A DNA stretch of 64,000 nt from JAKAAZ01 sp963817855 (GTDB lineage: Bacteria > Acidobacteriota > Terriglobia > Terriglobales > Acidobacteriaceae), in NCBI GenBank assembly GCA_963817855.1, contig CAWFQA010000001.1:620001-684000 (forward strand), read 5' to 3'. The position numbers were made by a program, and so were the translations under genes. The notes under the pieces are model-generated. The model worked only from the letters and a program-made list of their open reading frames with translations, was not told the DNA's origin and did not search any database. Positions 23,002 through 32,863 of this stretch are shown here, piece after piece. Within the stretch, counting starts at the first letter, position 1. Each line of letters starts with the position of its first letter.

Positions 23002-25956
23002 GTGCATATTTTTCCGGCGAGTGTAGGGGGCTTCCATGTCCCAAATCAACCGACCACGAGCGTGCGCCTGTGGACCCGCTGGACTGTCCAAGTCCTTGCG
23101 GCGGTGCTGTTTTTCATCGGCATAGGCTTGAACGCCCGGGCCCAGTCCCAGTCCCCACTACAAAACATAGCGCCTGCCAGCGAAGCCAGCACCCCGCAGG
23201 GCAGCATCATCAGCGAAATCCGCGTGATCGGCAATCGTCGAATCCCCAAGGAAACGATCCTGGCGCGCATCTTCTCGCACGTGGGCGATCCCTATGATTC
23301 CGCTACTGTGGAACGTGATTTCAATTCACTGTGGAACACCGGATATTTTGAGAATGTCCAGATCAACCGCGAGACCACGCCCAAGGGGGTGATTCTAACG
23401 ATCATCGTTCGCGAGCGGCCGACCATTCGAGAGATCAATTACAAGGGACTTAGCTCGGTCTCTGTCTCCGACGTGCTGGACCGGTACAAAAAGGCGAAGG
23501 TGCCGTTGTCGGTCGATAGTCAGTATGACCCGACCAAGATCAAGCTGGCGGAAACCGTACTGAAGGAATTGCTGGCCGAGCACGGACACCAGTTTGCAAC
23601 GATTCACACAGTGATCAGGACCATTCCTCCGGCGTCCGTCTCGGTGAACTTCAACGTGAAGGAAGGCCCGACGGTGAAAGTGGGCCACATCAAGTTTGAA
23701 GGGAACAAGCAGGTATCCGGCCGTGCGCTGCGGGCTTCCATGAAGAACCTGAAGCCGATCGGCATTCCGCATTCGATCATTCTGGAGAACCTGTTCGCCC
23801 GCACCTACGATGAAAGCAAGCTGGAAGAGGATACCGAGCGGATCCGGCAGGCGTACCGCGACCGTGGATACTTCCGGGCCAGCGTGGAGCAGCCGCTGAC
23901 CCACATTCGCAACCAGGGTGGACTCTATATTCCGCTGATTCATTCGCGGAAGGGTAAGTCAATCGACATCACAATCCCGGTGGAGGAAGGCGATGAGTAT
24001 CGGCTGGGCGGCATTACGTTTACCGGAAACAAGCGAGTAACGAACAAGCAGGCGCTGCGGTCGCTGTTCAAGCTGAAGGATGGACAGGTTTTCAACGCAT
24101 CGCTGGTTGGCAAGGGCCTGGAGAACATGCGCAAGGCCTACGGACAACTGGGGTATATCAACTTCACCGCAGTTCCGACGCCGCGCATCGATGAGCCCAA
24201 GAAGCTGGTGTACCTGAGCATCGACATCGACGAAGGCAAGCCGTACTACGTTTCGCGGATCGAGTTTCGCGGCAACACCACCACGCGCGACAGTGTCATT
24301 CGACGGGAGCTGCTGCTGGAAGAAGGCCAAGTTTACAACAGTCACCTGTGGGAGATGAGTTTGTTGCGCCTGAACCAGCTAAGCTACTTCAATCCGCTGA
24401 AAGTGGATCAGGATTCTGAGACGCAGCAGGATGCCGACAACGGCACCGTGAACCTGCTGCTGAACGTGAAGGAAAAGGGCAAGAACTCCATTGGATTGAA
24501 TGGAGGATTCAGCGGTCTGTCGGGTGCGTTCGTCGGCTTGAATTACCAGACCAACAACTTCCTGGGACTGGGTGAATCGCTGACCCTGCAAGCGGCGTTG
24601 GGTGATCTGCAGCGTAACTTTACCTTTGGAATGACGATTCCCTACGTGAAGAATCATCCGCTGTCTTTGGGCTTTCAGGTGACTGCGCAAAAGTCGGAGT
24701 ACAACGCGTTCAAGAATCCATTGTCTTTGACGGGGAAGAGCCAGAACTTCGATACCGCGCAGCAATCCTTTGTGCAGAATTACAACCAGAAAAAGACGGG
24801 ATTGAGCTTGTCGGCGAGCTATCCGATCCCGCGCACCTTCAAGCGTGTTGGCGCCACGTACAGTCTGAGCAAGTCGAATATCCAGGCCTTTAGCCCGGCG
24901 ACGACGAACCTGTTTCAGTATTTGAACTTCCGCCATGGAACTACGGGAAGAAGCGCGCTGAACGGAATCGTCACCAGTCAGATTTCTCTGAGCTACAGCT
25001 ACAGCACGGTGGGCAATCCTTACCGGCCGCGCACCGGTCAAAGCCTCAATGTTGTCCTGCAGGCTTCGGGACTGGGTGGCAACGTCAGCTCCATCACGCC
25101 GTTGGTGGAATACAAGATCTTCAAGCCGATTACGAAGTTCCACTTCAATCCTGAGGGACGCAACGTCTTCGCCTATCGCGTCCAGCTGTCCTACATCCAG
25201 GGCATCGCGGGACTGGTGGCGTCACCCTTTGACCGCTTCTACGCCGGCGGTGAAAACGATATTCGCGGTTTCGATGTACGCTCGGCGACGCCGTATTCTT
25301 TCGTTCCCACCAAGGTGTTGTACAACCTGACCAATCCGGACGGAAGCTTAGTGCCGAGGGATCCCACGAATCCAACGCTGGGCCCGGTACAGATTCCATT
25401 GCCCGTGTATTCGGTGGCTTCGGTCGGCGGCGATACGCAAATGACCAACAATATCGAATACCGCATCCCTGTCGCAGGGCCGGTGGACTTCTCGTTCTTT
25501 GTCGACTTCAATTTGGATATGGCGTTGAATCATGACCAGCTGGAGTTGAACCCGCAGGCTAAGGCGAATCTGAATGGTGCGCTGTATGGGTGTCCGGAGT
25601 TGGTGAATGGCACCTGCCAGGGTGGTGTGACATGGGAGCAGGCACAGGGCGGAGTTCCATTCCCGTCTCGTTTGAGCGTCATTCCCGGTACGAATATTCT
25701 TCCGCGCACATCGGTCGGTCCGCAGATCACGGCCATGCTGCCCATTATCAATGCGCCGGTACGCATCTTTTTCGCTTTCAACCCCAACCGCTTACACCAG
25801 ATCCAGGGTTCAAATATTCTGTTTGATCGCAGTTTCTTCCCGCCGGGCGACGCGGGAACTTTTACGTATAACGAAGCGCTGGCAAATTATGGAGCGAAGT
25901 ATTTCCTGTGGGAGCCACGCAAGACGCTGCGTGTAAGTGTGAGTACATCGTTCTAA
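23002..25956 (+). CDS. bamA: Outer-membrane protein assembly factor BamA
   Basis: The 984-residue protein has a signal peptide (VLAAVLFFIGIGLNARAQ), five POTRA-like units (for example ISEIRVIGNRRIPKETILAR, VKVGHIKFEGNKQVSG, YRLGGITFTGNKRVTN, YVSRIEFRGNTTTRDS) to about residue 450, and a 16-strand barrel with the conserved L6 motif GGENDIRGFDVRS. BamA inserts barrel proteins in the outer membrane. The protein is longer than E. coli BamA (about 810) because of barrel loops, including a Cys-containing loop near residue 860. The start is GTG 23002; a later GTG is possible. skp follows on the same strand. Confidence 0.94.
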   Translation: MHIFPASVGGFHVPNQPTTSVRLWTRWTVQVLAAVLFFIGIGLNARAQSQSPLQNIAPASEASTPQGSIISEIRVIGNRRIPKETILARIFSHVGDPYDSATVERDFNSLWNTGYFENVQINRETTPKGVILTIIVRERPTIREINYKGLSSVSVSDVLDRYKKAKVPLSVDSQYDPTKIKLAETVLKELLAEHGHQFATIHTVIRTIPPASVSVNFNVKEGPTVKVGHIKFEGNKQVSGRALRASMKNLKPIGIPHSIILENLFARTYDESKLEEDTERIRQAYRDRGYFRASVEQPLTHIRNQGGLYIPLIHSRKGKSIDITIPVEEGDEYRLGGITFTGNKRVTNKQALRSLFKLKDGQVFNASLVGKGLENMRKAYGQLGYINFTAVPTPRIDEPKKLVYLSIDIDEGKPYYVSRIEFRGNTTTRDSVIRRELLLEEGQVYNSHLWEMSLLRLNQLSYFNPLKVDQDSETQQDADNGTVNLLLNVKEKGKNSIGLNGGFSGLSGAFVGLNYQTNNFLGLGESLTLQAALGDLQRNFTFGMTIPYVKNHPLSLGFQVTAQKSEYNAFKNPLSLTGKSQNFDTAQQSFVQNYNQKKTGLSLSASYPIPRTFKRVGATYSLSKSNIQAFSPATTNLFQYLNFRHGTTGRSALNGIVTSQISLSYSYSTVGNPYRPRTGQSLNVVLQASGLGGNVSSITPLVEYKIFKPITKFHFNPEGRNVFAYRVQLSYIQGIAGLVASPFDRFYAGGENDIRGFDVRSATPYSFVPTKVLYNLTNPDGSLVPRDPTNPTLGPVQIPLPVYSVASVGGDTQMTNNIEYRIPVAGPVDFSFFVDFNLDMALNHDQLELNPQAKANLNGALYGCPELVNGTCQGGVTWEQAQGGVPFPSRLSVIPGTNILPRTSVGPQITAMLPIINAPVRIFFAFNPNRLHQIQGSNILFDRSFFPPGDAGTFTYNEALANYGAKYFLWEPRKTLRVSVSTSF

Positions 25957-26068
25957 TTGGGAGTCGCTGGAGTCGATCGGGAGTGGAGCGTTCGCGGGAG
26001 CGGTTGCGACAGCGACATGGCCGGGCGAAAACGGGGAGGAAGCATGAGGAGAGCCGGGTGGGAGCGGT

Positions 26069-26098
26069 TTGACGGAAGATTTTCGGCACTCCTATAAT
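26069..26098 (+). promoter_or_regulatory. Strong promoter upstream of skp
   Basis: TTGACG (26069-26074), an 18-base spacer and a perfect TATAAT (26093-26098). The transcript would start near 26105, giving a leader of about 290 bases before the skp start codon. Confidence 0.7.
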
Positions 26099-26104
26099 CC
26101 TTCC

Positions 26105-26392
26105 AGATCACTTCTTAGCCGAATGTTATGGATTTCCCCCTCGGCAGACTCTGGTGAGGTTGGTTTTGCGCGGAGAAATGAAGCGCGGCCCTTCCTGAAG
26201 GAATAGCCGCACAAAAGGAATTCGCAATTGATTGCACGATGAGATTCGGTTTCGCTTGTCTACGCTGCAAGCCGGGAAGAATGCCCGATTGCCACGAACC
26301 AGCAGCCAGCCTCCAAAAATGATGAAAGTTCCAAATCCTGCTCCACCTGCAGGGTGAAAACCGATTGGAAGTCAAAGGAGTTCCAAATTATT
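26105..26392 (+). other. Long untranslated leader before skp
   Basis: This stretch contains no supported reading frame. CCTTCCTGAAGG (about 26190) makes a short palindrome. Otherwise no known riboswitch is recognised. It may hold a regulatory RNA element or simply be spacer. Confidence 0.4.
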
Positions 26393-27049
26393 ATGAAGCG
26401 TTCTTTATTTGTGGTTGCCGCACTGGCAGCGACCTTCACCGTCGGCGCCGGCGCGCAGACCAGCCAACCACCATCCGCACCCGCACCCGCATCCGCTAAT
26501 GTTCCGCCAACAGGCGCCTCGAAAATTGCCGTGATCGCGTTCCAGCCTGCGGTCGCTGCCACCAATGAAGGACGCGCGGCATTTGCCAAGGTCCAGCAGA
26601 GGTTCCAGCCTAAGCAAACGGAATTGAAAGGCTTGAGCGATCAGATCGACGCGCTGAAGAAGCAATTGCAGGCCGACGGCAGCACGCTCAGTCCCGAGGA
26701 GCGCGCGACACGGCTGCGAACCATCGACGACAAGGAAAAGTCGTTGCAACGGCAAGGACAGGACGCGCAATCTGACTTTCAGCAGGCGATGTCGGAAGCC
26801 TACCAGGGAATCGCTCAGAAGTTTTACGCAGTGCTGCAGGATTATTGCAAAGAGAACGGATACGGCGCGGTGTTCGATATGAGCTCGCAGCAAACACCTG
26901 TGGTTTGGGCGAGCAAGACCGCAGATATCAGCCAAGCCGTTGTGCAGGAATACAACCAGAAGTCGGGTGTACCGGCTCCTGCGGGAACCGCCGCCAAGCC
27001 GGCAGCGCCTGCGGCGACCCATCACCGCACCACACCTGCGGCGCATTAA
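26393..27049 (+). CDS. skp: Skp/OmpH-family periplasmic chaperone
   Basis: The 218-residue protein has a signal peptide (LFVVAALAATFTVGAGAQ), a Pro/Ala-rich linker, a KIAVIAFQPAVAATNEGRAAF strand-turn, a long coiled-coil middle (residues 65-150) and the C-terminal YGAVFDMSSQQTPVVWAS typical of OmpH. Skp holds unfolded outer-membrane proteins for the Bam complex. ATG 26393 is chosen because the signal peptide begins there and AAAGGAG lies 12 bases upstream. The tail is Ala/Pro/His-rich, unlike E. coli Skp. It follows bamA, the usual order, but has its own promoter. Confidence 0.9.
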   Translation: MKRSLFVVAALAATFTVGAGAQTSQPPSAPAPASANVPPTGASKIAVIAFQPAVAATNEGRAAFAKVQQRFQPKQTELKGLSDQIDALKKQLQADGSTLSPEERATRLRTIDDKEKSLQRQGQDAQSDFQQAMSEAYQGIAQKFYAVLQDYCKENGYGAVFDMSSQQTPVVWASKTADISQAVVQEYNQKSGVPAPAGTAAKPAAPAATHHRTTPAAH

Positions 27050-27107
27050 AGCTTTGCGATTGCCTGCCGATAGATAGAGTAGACGGCAACTGATTGCAAC
27101 ACATTGG

Positions 27108-27145
27108 GGCGGTTCCTGCCGCGTTCCGGCGGACCGCCTTTTCTT
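27108..27145 (+). terminator. Intrinsic terminator after skp
   Basis: GGCGGT (27108-27113) pairs with ACCGCC (27133-27138), with a further imperfect inner stem, followed by TTTTCTT. Confidence 0.7.
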
Positions 27146-27366
27146 GTGGAAAAAGTTGTGGGAAATTCGGTTTTGGGACAGTTGCTAGTCGACGGTTTCT
27201 CGGGCGATTGAGTTTTTTTGCATTTTTATTTTGTAAGCTATTGATTCTATTAACAAACGAGGAGTCGACTGGATTTTCGATCCGATGGAAATCTAAATTG
27301 CACCCTTTTAGCTTTCCACAGTGTGCCGTGAAGGCTACGTGAATTTCAGACTGATTTCAGGGGCTT
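27146..27366. other. AT-rich intergenic region between skp and lepA
   Basis: No gene is supported here. Compared with its surroundings it is AT-rich (for example GAGTTTTTTTGCATTTTTATT near 27210). Two DnaA-box-like words occur, at 27145 and 27313, but no origin is claimed. The two neighbouring genes converge on it. Confidence 0.5.
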
Positions 27367-29172
27367 TTACGAGTCTTCGCCGATCCTGAGGACCGCCAGG
27401 AAGGCCTCCTGCGGTATGTCGACTCGCCCGATCCGCTTCATTCGCTTTTTCCCCTCTTTTTGCTTCTCCAGCAGCTTGCGCTTGCGGGATATATCGCCGC
27501 CGTAACATTTGGCGAGAACATTCTTGCGCAGCGCGGCGACCGTTTCGCGCGCGATGACTTTCGCTCCAATGGCAGCCTGAATGGCCACTTCAAACATTTG
27601 CCGCGGGATCAACTCGCGCATCTTCGAGACCAGAGCTCGACCGCGCTCATATGCAAACTCCTGATGCACAATGATCGACAGCGCATCCACCGGCTCGCCG
27701 GAAACTAGGATGTCGAGCTTGACCATAGGAGAGTCCCAGGTGTCGGACAAGTGGTAATCGAGCGAGGCATACCCGCGAGAGATGGATTTGAGGCGATCGT
27801 AAAAATCAAGCACGATCTCGTTGAGCGGCAGTTCATAGGTCAGCATCACGCGGGTGGGGCTGACGTATTCAAAATTCTTCTGGCGTCCGCGTTTGTCTTC
27901 CACCAGTTTCAGGATGCCGCCGACATATTCCTCATTGGTCAGGATGGTGGCGGTGATGACCGGCTCCTGGATTCTTTCGATGTTGGTGGGATTTGGCCAG
28001 CGCGAGGGATTGTCGACTTCGACTACATTGCCATCGGTGAGCGTGATGCGATAACGCACGCCGGGCGCCGTGGTGATCAGGTCGAGATCGAATTCGCGCT
28101 CCAACCGCTCCTGAATAATTTCCATGTGCAGCAATCCGAGAAAGCCGCAGCGGAAGCCAAACCCGAGCGCAACCGAGCTTTCCGGTTCGAAGAAAAAAGA
28201 AGAGTCGTTGAGACGAAGTTTCTCGAGGGCCTCGCGCAGCAGGGTGTGCTCGTGAGCATCCACGGTGTAGAGGCCGGCGAAGACCATCGGCTTGATGTCT
28301 TCAAAGCCGGGCAGCGGCATTGGGCTCGGGTTGGCGTCGTGGGTGATGGTATCGCCGATCTTCGCGTCGGCCACATTCTTGATGGTTGCCACAAAGAAAC
28401 CGACTTCGCCGGCGGAAAGTTCCTGCACCGCAACCGGCTTGGGGGTTTGCACGCCGATCGATTCCACTTCAAACGTTCGGCCATTCGACATGAGTCGAAT
28501 TTTTTCTCCGCGCTTCAGCCGTCCGTTGATGACACGCGTCAGCACGATCACGCCACGATACGAATCGAACCAGGAATCGAAGATGAGCGCCTGCAGCGGG
28601 GCTTCCGCGTTGCCGCTGGGAGGCGGCAGGCGATGCACGACCGCTTCCAGCACTGCCTCTACGCCGAGGCCGGTCTTGGCGCTGATGGGCAGCGCGTCGG
28701 TGGCGTCGAGCCCGATGGTCTGCTCAATCATTTCCTTGCTGCGTTCCACATCGGCGCTGGGCAGGTCAATCTTGTTGATGATGGGGATAATGTCGAGGCC
28801 GTTGTTGATGGCGATGTGCGCGTTGGCCAGGGTCTGGGCTTCTACACCCTGAGTGGCGTCGACAACCAGCAGCGCGCCTTCGCAGGAAGCCAGCGAGCGC
28901 GAAACTTCATAGGAAAAATCCACGTGGCCGGGAGTATCGATCAAATTCAGCTGATAGGTCTCGCCATTCTCGGCTTTGTAAGCCATTCGTACGGCGTGGG
29001 CTTTGATGGTGATGCCTCGTTCACGCTCCAGGTCCATATCATCCAGCACCTGCGCCTGCATCTCGCGCGCGGAGAGAGAGCCAGTCAGCTCCAGCAGGCG
29101 ATCGGAAAGCGTGGATTTGCCGTGGTCAATATGGGCAATGATGGCGAAGTTGCGGATGTGTTCTCGATCCAT
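27367..29172 (-). CDS. lepA: Elongation factor 4 (LepA)
   Basis: The 601-residue GTPase has all G motifs: AHIDHGKST (G1), ERERGITIKA (G2), DTPGHVDF (G3) and INKIDLPSA (G4). The LepA-specific C-terminal domain ends with DISRKRKLLEKQKEGKKRMK. LepA binds ribosomes and affects translation or 30S maturation. The start ATG 29172 gives MDREHIRNFAIIAHIDHGKS, the family start; a GTG 12 codons earlier is less likely. No clear ribosome binding site is seen. It is divergent from the VC0807-like gene. Confidence 0.97.
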   Translation of the reverse strand: MDREHIRNFAIIAHIDHGKSTLSDRLLELTGSLSAREMQAQVLDDMDLERERGITIKAHAVRMAYKAENGETYQLNLIDTPGHVDFSYEVSRSLASCEGALLVVDATQGVEAQTLANAHIAINNGLDIIPIINKIDLPSADVERSKEMIEQTIGLDATDALPISAKTGLGVEAVLEAVVHRLPPPSGNAEAPLQALIFDSWFDSYRGVIVLTRVINGRLKRGEKIRLMSNGRTFEVESIGVQTPKPVAVQELSAGEVGFFVATIKNVADAKIGDTITHDANPSPMPLPGFEDIKPMVFAGLYTVDAHEHTLLREALEKLRLNDSSFFFEPESSVALGFGFRCGFLGLLHMEIIQERLEREFDLDLITTAPGVRYRITLTDGNVVEVDNPSRWPNPTNIERIQEPVITATILTNEEYVGGILKLVEDKRGRQKNFEYVSPTRVMLTYELPLNEIVLDFYDRLKSISRGYASLDYHLSDTWDSPMVKLDILVSGEPVDALSIIVHQEFAYERGRALVSKMRELIPRQMFEVAIQAAIGAKVIARETVAALRKNVLAKCYGGDISRKRKLLEKQKEGKKRMKRIGRVDIPQEAFLAVLRIGEDS

Positions 29173-29294
29173 GAAGGAAAGCCGGCTGGCAGAAAAGAAA
29201 AGTTCCACACGCCGACTGTAATGGCGTTTGGAAGCGAGTCTCTTCAGCTGAGTTTACCATCTGACGCAGGGAAGATTTTAAGGTGGGAGACAGG

Positions 29295-29966
29295 ATGAGG
29301 CTCAACCGCGGGACGGCGATTAACATCGGGGTCGAAATCCTCGTCAACTTCGTTCTTCCGTACGCGATTTACATCCAAACGGAGTCAAGAATTGGCGCGG
29401 CTCACGCCCTAATGGCTGCGTCGTTACCGCCGATCCTGTGGAGTGTGATCGAGTTCGCGCGGAAGCGACGAATCGATGCATTGTCGCTGCTGGTGATTGT
29501 AAGTATCGTGCTGTCGCTACTTGCATTCCTTGGCGGAGGCTCGGTGCGGTTTCTGCAATTGCGAGAGAACCTTGTGACAGGATTGGTGGGCCTGGTGTTT
29601 CTTGGCTCGGCTGCCATCGGACGCCCACTGATCTATCAACTTGCCCGCGCATCCATGCTGCGAAAATCGCAATCGGAGGCGGACAAGTTCGAGCAGCTCC
29701 GTGTCCACCGGCAATTTCGACGGGGTATGACCATGATGACTCTGGTGTGGGGATTCGGATTGGTCGCGCAAACTGCTGTCGCTTGCGCGCTGGTCTTCCG
29801 CATGACAATTCGGAATTACCTGATCGCGAGCCCATTCCTGGGCTACGGAACGATGGGGGCATTGGGACTCTGGACTTTTTTATATGCAAGACGAATGAAA
29901 CGACGTGGCGAGGCTGCGCGGAGGGCGGCTGAAGCGAAAGGACAGACAAACAGCGTGCCAAGCTGA
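29295..29966 (+). CDS. VC0807-like membrane protein
   Basis: The 223-residue protein has about six membrane segments with the VC0807 pattern: EILVNFVLPYAIYIQ, LPPILWSVIEFARKRRIDAL, LRENLVTGLVGLVFLGS and IGRPLIYQLAR. The function of this family is unknown. GGGAGACAGG precedes ATG 29295; a GTG at 29283 is alternative. The C-terminus is a basic cytoplasmic tail. Confidence 0.75.
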   Translation: MRLNRGTAINIGVEILVNFVLPYAIYIQTESRIGAAHALMAASLPPILWSVIEFARKRRIDALSLLVIVSIVLSLLAFLGGGSVRFLQLRENLVTGLVGLVFLGSAAIGRPLIYQLARASMLRKSQSEADKFEQLRVHRQFRRGMTMMTLVWGFGLVAQTAVACALVFRMTIRNYLIASPFLGYGTMGALGLWTFLYARRMKRRGEAARRAAEAKGQTNSVPS

Positions 29967-30133
29967 TGCAGGCGGGGAGAGCATTCAGGCGGGAAGATTG
30001 GTACTCTCATTTGACCGACCTGCGTACTGTCGGCCTGGGAGTTCGGCGGCACCTTTTCAGCGATCGAAGTTGCGCCCCTTTTCTGTGGGTTGCCGCGCGA
30101 GGATACCTATTGATGCGGATCGATGCTCTTGCA

Positions 30134-30161
30134 TTGAAATGATCATACAAGGCCATACAAT
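30134..30161 (+). promoter_or_regulatory. Promoter of the lytic transglycosylase gene
   Basis: TTGAAA (30134-30139), 16-base spacer, TACAAT (30156-30161). The predicted start is about 20 bases before ATG 30190. Confidence 0.55.
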
Positions 30162-30189
30162 GGGAAGCGAACGTCCCTGACTGCCTTTG

Positions 30190-31978
30190 ATGAAATATCT
30201 GCTCCTCCCGATTGCGAGCGGCGTGCTGCTCTTGCTCTGTGGATGTCCGGCGCAACAGCCGAGCGCACCCGCAAGCGCATCGTCGCACGCAACCGCGCCG
30301 ACGCTGAACAGCGGAGCGACGGCACCGACGACAGAGAAGACTTCGACCGCGGCGACCTCAGTCGCCTCTCCGGAACCTCCCGCGCAGCAGGACCAGACGC
30401 TGATCGCCGCCTCCAAGAAAGCTTTCGATACCGGGATGTCGCTGTATCAAGCAGGCGAGTACCAGGCGGCGCGCGAAGATTTCGATCGCGCGGTCGATAT
30501 CTTCCTGAGGAGCGGCCGCGATCTAAAGAGCGACAGCGTGCTGAACGATGCATTTGAGCAGCGCGTGGATGCGATCAACGCTCTTGAACTCAATTCGCTG
30601 CAGCAGAGCAACGGATTCAGCCAGCAGGAAGAGACGCCCGTCGGCGTAGCCAATGATGTGACCTTCCCGGTGGATCCGAATCTGTTGGCGCGAGCGCAGG
30701 CGGATTTGAAGATCACGCATTCCGATCTTCCGCTGGTGGTGAATGATTATGTGGCGAGCTACATCAACTACTTCACCAATACCCGAACAGGCCATAACAC
30801 GATCGAAAATTCCTTGACCCGCGAGGGACCGTATCGTGCCATGGTGGAGCAGGTGCTGACCAACGCCGGCATGCCGAAAGACCTGATTTACCTTGCCGTG
30901 GCGGAATCCGGGTTCAGGCCGCGGGCCGTCAATCGTCGTACCGGCGCCGGTGGCATGTGGCAGTTTATGCCGCATGGCAATTATGGGTTGGCGCGGAACG
31001 CCTGGGTGGATGAACGGTTTGATCCGGAGAAATCGACCCGCGCGTACGCTCGCTACATTAAAGAGCTGCACGAGCAGTTCGGCGACTGGTATTTGGCAAT
31101 GGCGGCCTACGACTGGGGACCGGGCAAGGTGCAGCGCGCCGTGCAACGCACCGGGTACGCGGACTTCTGGGAACTGTATCAGCGCAACGTGCTGCCGGCC
31201 GAGACGAAAGAATTATGTGCCCATTATTCTGGCGGCGGCGATCATGGCGAAGAACCCGAGCCAGTATGGGCTCTCCGATATTCCCGTCGATCCGCCGCTG
31301 CGTTCCGACACGGTGACGACGAATTCCACCATCAATCTTCGCCTGGTGGCGGACCTGGTGGGAACGACGACGGAGCAGATTCAGGAACTGAATCCCAGCT
31401 TGTTGCAGATGAGCACGCCGAGCGATTTTCCCTTCGATCTGCATCTGCCGCCGGGAACCGCTCCGTTGTTTCAGCAGCGCCTGGCACTGGTGCCGGAAAA
31501 ACATCGCTACGCATGGCGCTTCCATATCGCCACGCAAGACGACACCCTGGCGAGCATCGCGCAAACATTTCATGTGACCACGAAGGAGTTGGCGGAGGCC
31601 AACGGGCTGCACTCGGACGATTCACTGCACGCGGATGAGGAGCTGTTGATTCCGGTGCCGCCCCCGGTCACCTCCGCGCATATGCGCTATCGCGTGCGTC
31701 GCGGCGACACCATGGTGACGCTGGCGGATCGATATGGCGTGACCACCAGTCAGTTGCGCCGCTGGAATGGTCTGCATGGAAATCGCCTGCCAACGGGCAG
31801 ATATATCTATGTATCGGAGCCGGTGCGAAGGCATCGTAGCCACAGCTATCAGCATGGGAGCACCGCTCAGCATAGCTCCAGGAGCCCTTCCTCCATCGGA
31901 AAGAAGGAGCACCGCAGCGGTTCGTCGAGTTATGCACAGACTTCTTCCAGCGAGCATCACAAGAAAAAGACGGAGTGA
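30190..31978 (+). CDS. MltD-like lytic transglycosylase lipoprotein, one frame break
   Basis: MltD-type enzymes cleave peptidoglycan glycan strands in the periplasm. The protein starts MKYLLLPIASGVLLLLCGCP with a likely lipobox Cys19. A Pro/Ala/Thr-rich linker, an SLT domain with the catalytic Glu in AVAESGFRPRAVN and GGMWQFMP, and two LysM repeats (DTLASIAQTFHVTTKELAEANG; DTMVTLADRYGVTTSQLRRWNG) follow. The frame changes by +1 at AAA (31207-31209); reading GAGACGAAGAAT restores AETKNYVPIILAAAIMAKNP, giving 595 residues. The Ser/His/Lys-rich tail is unusual. An extra A is the likely cause. Confidence 0.85.
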
Positions 31979-32144
31979 CTCGCGTTCCGATCGCATCGAA
32001 GTAACCAGCCGCATAAACTTGCCGCTTGTGTTTCCGACGAACTCGTAGCATCCTTATGCAGGTATGGACTCGATTGCCTGCTGCGGCTAGATTGCTGAAG
32101 ATGTAAGATACGGCCAAGAGCGGTAACGGCCAAGGGAGATGACC

Positions 32145-32765
32145 ATGATCGACGATCAATTCAAGCGAATGTCCGATGAAAGTGAGTACGAACCGGAGAC
32201 GGGTGAGTTTGGCGAAGATGCCGGTGATGGATTTGAGGAAGAAGAAGTGACCATCTCCATCACGTCGGACGACGATGAAGACTCTGACGAAGATGAGGGG
32301 ACCATGGTTGCAGCAACTCCGGTGGTGGACTATCAGAGGCCCGCGGCGCCGGCGAAGGCAGCGGCGAAACCGGCGAGCGCAGTTGCCAAGCCTGCAGTAA
32401 AGAAGGCGGCCAAGAAAGCGCCAGCCAAGAAAACTGCGGTGAAAAAAGCGGTGGCGAAGAAGGCGGCTGTGAAAGCGCCTTCGAAGAAAGCCGCCAAAAA
32501 GGCTCCGGCAAAGAAAGCCGCCAAGAAAGCTCCGGCGAAAAAGGTCGTGAAGAAGACAGCGAAAAAAGCTTCGGCGAAGTCAGCCGTAAAGAAGTCCGCC
32601 AAGAAAGCGGTCAAGCAACACGGTAAATCTACTTCAACAAGGGGTACTAAATTGGCAGTTAAAAAGGCAACCAAAAAGGCAGCAAAGAAGGCTCCAGCCA
32701 AGAAGGCTGCAGCGAAGAAATCACCTGCAAAGAAATCAGCCAAGAAGGCCGCAAAGAAGAAGTAA
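32145..32765 (+). CDS. Histone H1-like Lys/Ala-rich protein with acidic N-terminus
   Basis: Residues 1-55 of the 206-residue protein are highly acidic (EFGEDAGDGFEEEEV, DDDEDSDEDEG). From about residue 68 to the end it is a repeat of KKAAKKAPAK-type units, as in bacterial histone H1-like proteins that bind DNA or RNA. One break at KQHGKSTSTRGTKLAV divides the basic part. AAGGGAG at 32132-32138 supports ATG 32145. The acidic head is an uncommon addition and could mask or regulate the basic tail. It has its own terminator. Confidence 0.8.
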   Translation: MIDDQFKRMSDESEYEPETGEFGEDAGDGFEEEEVTISITSDDDEDSDEDEGTMVAATPVVDYQRPAAPAKAAAKPASAVAKPAVKKAAKKAPAKKTAVKKAVAKKAAVKAPSKKAAKKAPAKKAAKKAPAKKVVKKTAKKASAKSAVKKSAKKAVKQHGKSTSTRGTKLAVKKATKKAAKKAPAKKAAAKKSPAKKSAKKAAKKK

Positions 32766-32788
32766 CGTAATTCAAGGCAAGCAAAAGG

Positions 32789-32814
32789 GCCCGGCAAGGA
32801 TGCCGGGCATTTTT
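32789..32814 (+). terminator. Intrinsic terminator after the H1-like gene
   Basis: GCCCGGCA (32789-32796), AGGA loop, TGCCGGGC (32801-32808), then ATTTTTG. Confidence 0.9.
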
Positions 32815-32863
32815 GCGTCTGGAGCATGTGGGGGTGAGGACAAAGTTTTAAGATCAGAAGCCG

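Noticed and set aside
27145..27320. Possible replication origin in the AT-rich gap
   Set aside because: Only two DnaA-box-like words and no dnaA, dnaN or gidA genes nearby; the gap is explained by converging genes.
27751..29298. A 515-codon plus-strand frame opposite lepA
   Set aside because: It mirrors conserved lepA codons and has no family signature.
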